This document shows, piece by piece, positions 4,497 through 8,936 of a stretch of DNA of 8,936 nucleotides (its first letter is position 1; the number at the start of each line of letters is the position of its first letter). This DNA is from Planctomycetaceae bacterium. GTDB taxonomy: Bacteria > Planctomycetota > Planctomycetia > Planctomycetales > Planctomycetaceae. The stretch lies in NCBI GenBank assembly GCA_947463775.1, contig CANHVD010000208.1, forward strand, positions 1 to 8,936, given 5' to 3'. The position numbers and the translations under genes were made by a program. The notes below the pieces were generated by a model. The model ran no database searches. It was not told the DNA's origin and saw only the letters and a program-made list of their open reading frames with translations.

Positions 4497-6905
4497 TTAC
4501 TTCTGTTCTGCGGTGGCAGTCGTTGGTACTGGAGGTTCACCGGAATCCTGTGGGTACAGGATTAGTCGATCGTGGCAAAGCAGAATCAGATCAAATCGAC
4601 CGTCAGATGTGACATCGGCGACGATACCTTCACGCGGTTCAGTCCCGCGATCCTTATCGGAACTTACGAGACGCTTCTCTTCGAAGACTCGAAAATGCGT
4701 TGCTTCACGAATTCCCTTTGTTGAATCAAAGTTCAGGATCTCAACGCCATCAATACTGGTGTCGATGACGCTCAGGTCGACCTTGCCGTCACCGTTGATA
4801 TCGCCTGCGATCACATCGGCCGGATAGGAGTCATCTCTGTCTGATTCGAAGGAGGCAATCTCCTTCAACTCCGAGTCAGACCTTCCCGTATACAGCACCG
4901 AAAAATGCTGAGCCCCAACCAGCAGCAGATCTTCCAGCTTGTCACCATTCAGATCGGCGACGATGCTTGAGGTGAACTGCAGTCCTCCGAGTTCAACCTC
5001 CTTCCATGGACGATACACTCCATCCTGTTTCCGCAGGACTCGCAGTTTTCGAACGCCAGTGTCGACCAGTACGATTTCGTCACCTTCTGTGCCGTCCAGA
5101 TTCAGCAGAGCCACACCTTCGAGACTGGCTGAGGTTTCGCCCGCGTTGAACTGATCTTCCACCTTCCAGCCGTTGGCACCAAATGACATCGCTCTGGCGA
5201 AGGAGTCTCGAGCCACCAGGAGTCGGTCTTTGCTGACGAATGTTCTTCCGGCTGCAGACACACCAAGGTCCAGTTGGCTTGTCTGTTTCGCAACTTCCAG
5301 AGTGCCATCTTCCAGCTGTAGCAAAACCTGGACACCATTCTTTGACGTGCCACTGGGGACAGAAAGAACGTCCGGTCGACCATCCTGATTCACGTCCATT
5401 TTCACCATGCGAACACCCCTCGCTCCAACGGCTCCGGTGAGTTCAATCTTCTTGTCACTCTCAACGCGAACCCATTCGCCGGACTCCGCTCGAATCAGAC
5501 GCTGGAATTCAAGCTTCATCGAGTTGCCAGTTCCCACAGTGAGAGCCAGTACGATCTGCGGCTTCCCGTTGTTTTCGATAATCGTTACGGCAGCCAACTC
5601 TGCTCCATCGGGCTTCTTAAAGATGCTTTCCGGAAATGTGATTCGACCTTCGGCGAAACGGCTAAGCGCGACAACACCTTCTTTGCTGCTGAGCAATACG
5701 ATGTCCTGTTTTGAGTCTGCATCGATGTCGGCCACCGCGAGATCCGTTACACCCAGAAGTCCCGGAAAGACCTCAGCCATTCCGAGGCCATCAATCCCAT
5801 TCTGTCGATAGAGCAGAACCTGAGCCTGCTCCGGGTCAGACACAATCACATCGCTCAGTGAGTCGCCATCGATATCGGCCGCTGCAATCGCACGTTCTCG
5901 CGTTGCTCCGGCAGCGCCGATTCCGTACTGAAGAAGGCGAGACGGAAGGCTCTCCGGACTGGCCTCGGACGGCTGCATCGCTGACACAACAATCCGGCCT
6001 GTCCGCGACTCGACAGTAACGACTTCATGTCCTGGCTGTTGATCTACATTAGCAAGAGTTACGCTTCTTGGTTGTTGCAGTCCGAAACAGATCTCCGGTC
6101 CCGGGCGTCCATCATTGGTCTGCAGACGAGCGCACAGGCCACGTGTTGTTCCCTCGTTTGCCAGGTAACAGAGATCGTTCTTCCCATCGCCGTTCAGATC
6201 CGCAATCTGAATCATCGAGAGTTGCGCGGAGGTATTGATCAGCGGTTTGGGAGTCTCCATTTCTCCTTTGTCGTTCTGATAGATGACGTAAGTGACTTCT
6301 TTGCCAAGCACGACAAGATCGTCACGTTTGTCTGAATTAATGTCGCCCGCAGAAAGCATCCAGGCGACCGGCTCCAGACCCGGCAAGCGAGTGACCCATT
6401 TGTTGTTCCATTCCTTCTGACCGGGGTCTGGCTGATATCGGATCGAAAGCTGGTCCGGTGTTCCAATGCAGGCTACGTCGAGACGACCATCGCTGTTAAA
6501 GTCTCCCGTAGCAATCCCCGCCAGTGCTTTGTCGACAGGAATCGTCCGTTCGTCGAATCTCCAGTCCGAGGCCAGATCATTGACCTTGGCGCCCTGCCGA
6601 GATTTTTTCTGGTCATCAACGCTGCGTTGCGCCATCAGCCTGAGGCAACTTTCTCGGTTGTCGACGAGCATCACATCTGTCAGGCCGTCGCCGGTAAAAT
6701 CTCCCGCCTGAAGATTGAATCCTCGGCCGTCGACCTTAAACAATTCAACGCCCGAGAATCCATAAAACTGGGCCAGGGTGTTGACGGTTTTTTCGTCGTC
6801 CCCGAAAGCGGAGGAAGTCGTAATACACGATTCGAGAAATACGAAGCAGGCAAACAAGGGCAGAAAGGCACGAAATGTGGCTGTCCACGAGGCAAAAGAC
6901 AACAT
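4497..6905 (-). CDS. Large exported FG-GAP/VCBS repeat protein
   Basis: An 802-residue protein with a signal peptide (hydrophobic at about 11-25, probable cleavage near AFG at 33-35). The rest consists of FG-GAP/VCBS-type repeats. Each carries an EF-hand-like calcium loop of the form DxNxDGxxD followed by a hydrophobic strand: residues 69-77, 135-143, 188-196, 236-244, 344-352, 393-401, 504-512, 651-659, 702-710 and 764-772, with degenerate copies near 286, 443 and 602. This predicts one or two seven-bladed integrin-alpha-like propellers on the cell surface or in the periplasm. There is no catalytic domain, anchor or sorting signal, and its partner is unknown. Planctomycetes typically encode many such proteins. 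An ATG at 6968 would give 823 residues, but the ATG at 6905 has GGAG 8 nt upstream and places the signal peptide at the N-terminus. Confidence 0.9.
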   Translation of the reverse strand: MLSFASWTATFRAFLPLFACFVFLESCITTSSAFGDDEKTVNTLAQFYGFSGVELFKVDGRGFNLQAGDFTGDGLTDVMLVDNRESCLRLMAQRSVDDQKKSRQGAKVNDLASDWRFDERTIPVDKALAGIATGDFNSDGRLDVACIGTPDQLSIRYQPDPGQKEWNNKWVTRLPGLEPVAWMLSAGDINSDKRDDLVVLGKEVTYVIYQNDKGEMETPKPLINTSAQLSMIQIADLNGDGKNDLCYLANEGTTRGLCARLQTNDGRPGPEICFGLQQPRSVTLANVDQQPGHEVVTVESRTGRIVVSAMQPSEASPESLPSRLLQYGIGAAGATRERAIAAADIDGDSLSDVIVSDPEQAQVLLYRQNGIDGLGMAEVFPGLLGVTDLAVADIDADSKQDIVLLSSKEGVVALSRFAEGRITFPESIFKKPDGAELAAVTIIENNGKPQIVLALTVGTGNSMKLEFQRLIRAESGEWVRVESDKKIELTGAVGARGVRMVKMDVNQDGRPDVLSVPSGTSKNGVQVLLQLEDGTLEVAKQTSQLDLGVSAAGRTFVSKDRLLVARDSFARAMSFGANGWKVEDQFNAGETSASLEGVALLNLDGTEGDEIVLVDTGVRKLRVLRKQDGVYRPWKEVELGGLQFTSSIVADLNGDKLEDLLLVGAQHFSVLYTGRSDSELKEIASFESDRDDSYPADVIAGDINGDGKVDLSVIDTSIDGVEILNFDSTKGIREATHFRVFEEKRLVSSDKDRGTEPREGIVADVTSDGRFDLILLCHDRLILYPQDSGEPPVPTTATAEQK

Positions 6906-6913
6906 TGAATGGG

Positions 6914-6917
6914 CTCC
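6914..6917 (-). promoter_or_regulatory. Ribosome binding site deciding the FG-GAP gene start
   Basis: GGAG on the minus strand, 8 nt before the ATG at 6903-6905. The alternative ATG at 6968 lacks a comparable site and would put 21 mostly non-hydrophobic residues before the signal peptide. Confidence 0.6.
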
Positions 6918-6995
6918 GAAATCGGATCGCATGCAGGGCAAGATCAGGGATGCAGGATAAACCGGCATTCTCAGGGGCTTGCGTCAGACATTCAA

Positions 6996-7020
6996 GCGCA
7001 GGGCTGCCTTCCGACTGCGC
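6996..7020. repeat. Weak inverted repeat in the gap between ribF and the FG-GAP gene
   Basis: GCGCAG (6996-7001) and CTGCGC (7015-7020) can form a 6-bp stem with a 13-nt loop. No T run follows. The 208-nt gap (6906-7113) probably holds the end of the ribF transcript and the FG-GAP promoter, but nothing else in it is clear. Confidence 0.25.
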
Positions 7021-7113
7021 AAACGAGCATCGAAATTCAGAATTCCTGCCGTGAAGGAGTTGAGGGTTGCCGAAGTTCGCCTCCGGTCGAGCCGCCCCCA
7101 TTAATTCCTTGGC

Positions 7114-8028
7114 TCAATTCGCGATGCCACGGCAGACTTCAATATCACTGTTGATCTGCGAGATCAGTTCATTGACCGAACCAAATGATTGCAATGCTCT
7201 GACTTCCCTGAGCAGATCGATGGCCAGTTTCTGATCGTAGAGATCTCCTGTGAAGCCATCGATATGACATTCGACTTTTTCACGATGCTCGCCAAACGTC
7301 GGATTCGGGCCGACGCTCACGGCGACGGGATAACGATTCCCATTGATCTCTGTTGCCCCGGCATAAACGCCATGAGCTGGCAGCAAAGTTTGGATCTCTG
7401 CAAGATTTGCCGTCGGAAAACCAATCGTTCTGCCTCGCCCTGCACCGTGTCTCACGATGCCCGACAATCGGTAGGGATGGCCCAGTAACTCAACAGCCGC
7501 GGCCATTGCTCGAGCACAAATCAGTTCGCGGATACGACTGGAAGAAATCATACTGCCAGCTTCATCAAATGATTTGGCGATGTGGCATTGGATTCCCTGG
7601 CTGCGGCAGAGTTCCTGTAGACGGTCGACGTCTCCACGGCGATCTTTTCCAAAATGAAAGTTGGGGCCTTCAACGACTCCACGAGCCATAAACTTCCCAA
7701 CAACGACATCACGAAAGAACTGCTCCGCAGTCATCTCCAGCAGACCACTTGTCACCGGCAGCACAATGACTTCATCAGCCCCGGCCTGACGCAACAAGCG
7801 TTTGCGATCTTCAATCGTTGTCAGAACCGGCGGAGTGAACTCCGGGCGCAGAACTGCGATTGGATGAGGGTCAAACGTAATCGCGACGGCTGGTCCGGAA
7901 ATTTCACGTCCCAAAGACCGCAACTGTTGCAGCATCGACGCATGGCCGCGATGAACGCCGTCAAAGTTGCCGATCGCAATGCAGCCTTCGCATGCACTCT
8001 CCGGGACGTGAAAATCAAGAATGGCCAT
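7114..8028 (-). CDS. ribF: Bifunctional riboflavin kinase / FAD synthetase
   Basis: A complete 304-residue RibF, the usual length. It phosphorylates riboflavin to FMN and adenylates FMN to FAD in the cytoplasm. The N-terminal FAD synthetase (nucleotidyltransferase) domain has GNFDGVHRGH at 20-29 (HxGH-type site), TFDPHP at 51-56, GPNFHFGKDRRGD at 121-133 and SSSRIRE at 162-168. The C-terminal riboflavin kinase domain has GAGRGRTIGFPTAN at 195-208, HGVY near 219-222, VGPNPTFG at 239-246 and VECHI with E253 as the probable catalytic base. All key residues are present, so both activities are expected. An in-frame TGA two codons upstream makes ATG 8028 the first possible start; no strong Shine-Dalgarno is seen. 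In many bacteria ribF sits with truB, rbfA or rpsO; here the neighbours are unrelated. No FMN riboswitch is seen upstream. Confidence 0.97.
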   Translation of the reverse strand: MAILDFHVPESACEGCIAIGNFDGVHRGHASMLQQLRSLGREISGPAVAITFDPHPIAVLRPEFTPPVLTTIEDRKRLLRQAGADEVIVLPVTSGLLEMTAEQFFRDVVVGKFMARGVVEGPNFHFGKDRRGDVDRLQELCRSQGIQCHIAKSFDEAGSMISSSRIRELICARAMAAAVELLGHPYRLSGIVRHGAGRGRTIGFPTANLAEIQTLLPAHGVYAGATEINGNRYPVAVSVGPNPTFGEHREKVECHIDGFTGDLYDQKLAIDLLREVRALQSFGSVNELISQINSDIEVCRGIAN

Positions 8029-8092
8029 GGATCAAAGACTATTCCAATATCTCAGGCCGCAGAACGCATCGCTCATTGCGGTCCGAGGTTGT

Positions 8093-8122
8093 AAAAATCA
8101 GGGACGCCCTTTTCAGGGCGTC
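8093..8122 (-). terminator. Probable intrinsic terminator after the DUF2780-like gene
   Basis: On the minus strand GACGCCCT (8122-8115) pairs perfectly with AGGGCGTC (8110-8103) around a GAAA tetraloop, followed 5 nt later by TTTTT (8097-8093). This 8-bp GC-rich stem lies after the stop of the DUF2780-like gene and before ribF. The spacing to the T run is longer than ideal, so termination may be partial. The loop-flanking sequence resembles that of the repeat at 8147-8169. Confidence 0.45.
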
Positions 8123-8146
8123 GTAGACAACGGTGCTTGACGAATC

Positions 8147-8169
8147 GGCGGCCTGAAAGGCCAGCCTAC
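8147..8169 (-). repeat. Short hairpin repeat overlapping the end of the DUF2780-like gene
   Basis: On the minus strand the element starts GTAGGCTGG and ends CCGCC, with a perfect GGCCT/AGGCC stem (8158-8162 with 8150-8154) and a 3-nt loop. It matches the plan of the repeat at 3367-3390. Its GTAGG supplies the last base of the final Lys codon and the whole TAG stop (8166-8168) of the DUF2780-like gene. Confidence 0.55.
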
Positions 8170-8576
8170 TTCATCTGCCCGAGCAACTCTGGCAGCTTTG
8201 CCGCCAACTTGGCGAAAAGTTCATTCCCCAGCTTGCTCTTCAGGAAGTCGACCAGCATCTTCAGGTACTGAGGAATCTTGTCGACGCTGACACCGGCTTT
8301 GGTGAGTGCTGCGGTGACATCTGCAATCCCTTTGGCTTTGTCTCCAAGCAAAGAACCGGCGAGCGACGTGAGTGATCCCATCAGCCCGCCTTCTTTGGCA
8401 CTTCCCTCTGCGTCGGAAATCAGTCCCTGAACTCCCGGCAGCTTCTCGCTGATCTGAGCAAATAAGGCAGGATCGAGATGGCTCTGAATAAGTTTCAGAA
8501 TATTGCCTGTCGCTGACTGGCCATCTGTAGTGCTTAGGCCAAGTTGCTTCGTGAGCAGTTGAATGAACTCATCCAT
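8166..8576 (-). CDS. DUF2780-like small protein
   Basis: A 136-residue protein resembling DUF2780 (the VcgC/VcgE family of unknown function): an amphipathic N-terminus MDEFIQLLTKQLGL, then SATGNILKLIQ (21-31), a Gly/Ser-rich middle with LMGSLTSLAGSLLG (65-78), and a C-terminal helical segment IPQYLKMLVDFLKSK (101-115). Two stretches repeat with identical spacing: LFA-x4-KLP-x3-G at 38-51 and at 120-133. There is no signal peptide or strong membrane segment, although the glycine-rich middle could contact a membrane. Function is unknown. The family call is from memory of sequence style. The ATG at 8576 starts in the usual way for the family, but a Shine-Dalgarno is not obvious. It follows the small helical gene by 46 nt and likely shares its transcript. 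Confidence 0.8.
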   Translation of the reverse strand: MDEFIQLLTKQLGLSTTDGQSATGNILKLIQSHLDPALFAQISEKLPGVQGLISDAEGSAKEGGLMGSLTSLAGSLLGDKAKGIADVTAALTKAGVSVDKIPQYLKMLVDFLKSKLGNELFAKLAAKLPELLGQMK

Positions 8577-8622
8577 TAGAGGGCTTTCGTTTCGTTAGTT
8601 CTGTTGCAAGATCCAGTCGGGG

Positions 8623-8913
8623 CTACTCCGAGACACCCATGATTTCTTTTGTTTCACGCTCAATGCTGTGAAGATACTGCGTCAGTTTTTCAAAAATGTC
8701 TGCAGCAAAGTCCTCCGCGCTTAGAACGGCCGTCATTTTATCGAGCATCGTTTTGTCTGTGACCTCCGTGGCATCTGCAATCTTGCTGGCATGCCGAAGC
8801 TCTGAAAGCTTCGGGAGAAATGCCTGACGCAAATGCTCACTGAGCTCTCTCGCAAGGTGCTCAGCTTTGTGAAATCGCTCAACCAGTGGAAAATTCTCAG
8901 GGTCTTCGTTCAT
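8623..8913 (-). CDS. Small charged helical protein of unknown function
   Basis: A 96-residue protein I do not recognise. It is rich in Glu, Lys, His and Leu and looks almost entirely alpha-helical: a first helix about 9-41 with heptad-like leucines (HLARELSEHLRQ at 19-30), a loop near 42-52, and two further helices to about residue 92. There are no cysteines, signal peptide or membrane segment, so it is probably cytosolic. It could be a small coiled-coil or helical-bundle partner protein, perhaps of the DUF2780-like protein encoded 46 nt downstream; this is inferred from position only. The ATG at 8913 is supported by an excellent Shine-Dalgarno 7 nt upstream, which argues that this short gene is real and translated. 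Confidence 0.75.
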   Translation of the reverse strand: MNEDPENFPLVERFHKAEHLARELSEHLRQAFLPKLSELRHASKIADATEVTDKTMLDKMTAVLSAEDFAADIFEKLTQYLHSIERETKEIMGVSE

Positions 8914-8920
8914 CCGAAAG

Positions 8921-8927
8921 TCCTTCT
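8921..8927 (-). promoter_or_regulatory. Strong ribosome binding site of the small helical gene
   Basis: AGAAGGA on the minus strand, 7 nt before the ATG at 8911-8913. It is the best Shine-Dalgarno in the window and supports translation of an otherwise unrecognised short gene. Confidence 0.7.
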
Positions 8928-8936
8928 GGAATGAAA

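Noticed and set aside
5407..5811. 134-codon plus-strand reading frame opposite the FG-GAP gene
   Set aside because: Ser/Pro/Arg-rich shadow of the repeat gene with no start signal.
7654..8094. 146-codon plus-strand reading frame opposite ribF
   Set aside because: It is antisense to highly conserved ribF motifs and has no protein-like features.
8029..8165. FMN riboswitch upstream of ribF
   Set aside because: The gap is only 137 nt and is occupied by two small hairpins; the conserved multi-stem FMN aptamer motifs are not seen.

Overview
The window looks like an ordinary chromosomal stretch of a Planctomycetota bacterium, probably of the Planctomycetaceae type. This is inferred from four things: moderate GC; a Tat-exported TIM-barrel sugar isomerase-like protein beside a second, cytosolic one; a very large exported FG-GAP/VCBS protein; and short dispersed hairpin repeats beginning GTAGG(Y)(Y)GG, of a kind I recall from planctomycete intergenic DNA. 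The genus cannot be fixed from the sequence alone.

Layout: nine protein genes, eight on the minus strand and one on the plus strand. From the left edge: the 5' part of a Tat-signal hydroxypyruvate-isomerase-like TIM-barrel gene (1-633, runs off the window); a class C beta-lactamase-like serine hydrolase (727-1863); a 380-nt divergent intergenic region (1864-2243); the only plus-strand gene, an exported six-repeat beta-propeller-like protein with a CPHC tail (2244-3233); and a repeat-filled convergent gap (3234-3455). Next come a cytosolic sugar isomerase/epimerase (3456-4391), an 802-aa exported FG-GAP repeat protein (4497-6905), ribF (7114-8028), a DUF2780-like protein (8166-8576) and a small helical protein of unknown function (8623-8913).

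How the genes fit together: the serine hydrolase and the Tat TIM-barrel gene are 93 nt apart on one strand and could be co-transcribed. The FG-GAP gene and the cytosolic TIM-barrel gene are 105 nt apart and could also share a transcript. The small helical gene and the DUF2780-like gene are 46 nt apart, and a hairpin with a short T run lies between this pair and ribF. Only ribF has a firmly known biochemical role, making FMN and FAD. No pathway links all nine genes.

I found no tRNA, rRNA, CRISPR array, transposase, phage or defence gene, and nothing that amounts to a convincing new multi-gene system. The most interesting signals are a family of three related hairpin repeats, one of which supplies the stop codon of the DUF2780-like gene; the beta-propeller protein with a conserved-looking CPHCGK tail; and the small two-gene cassette next to ribF.
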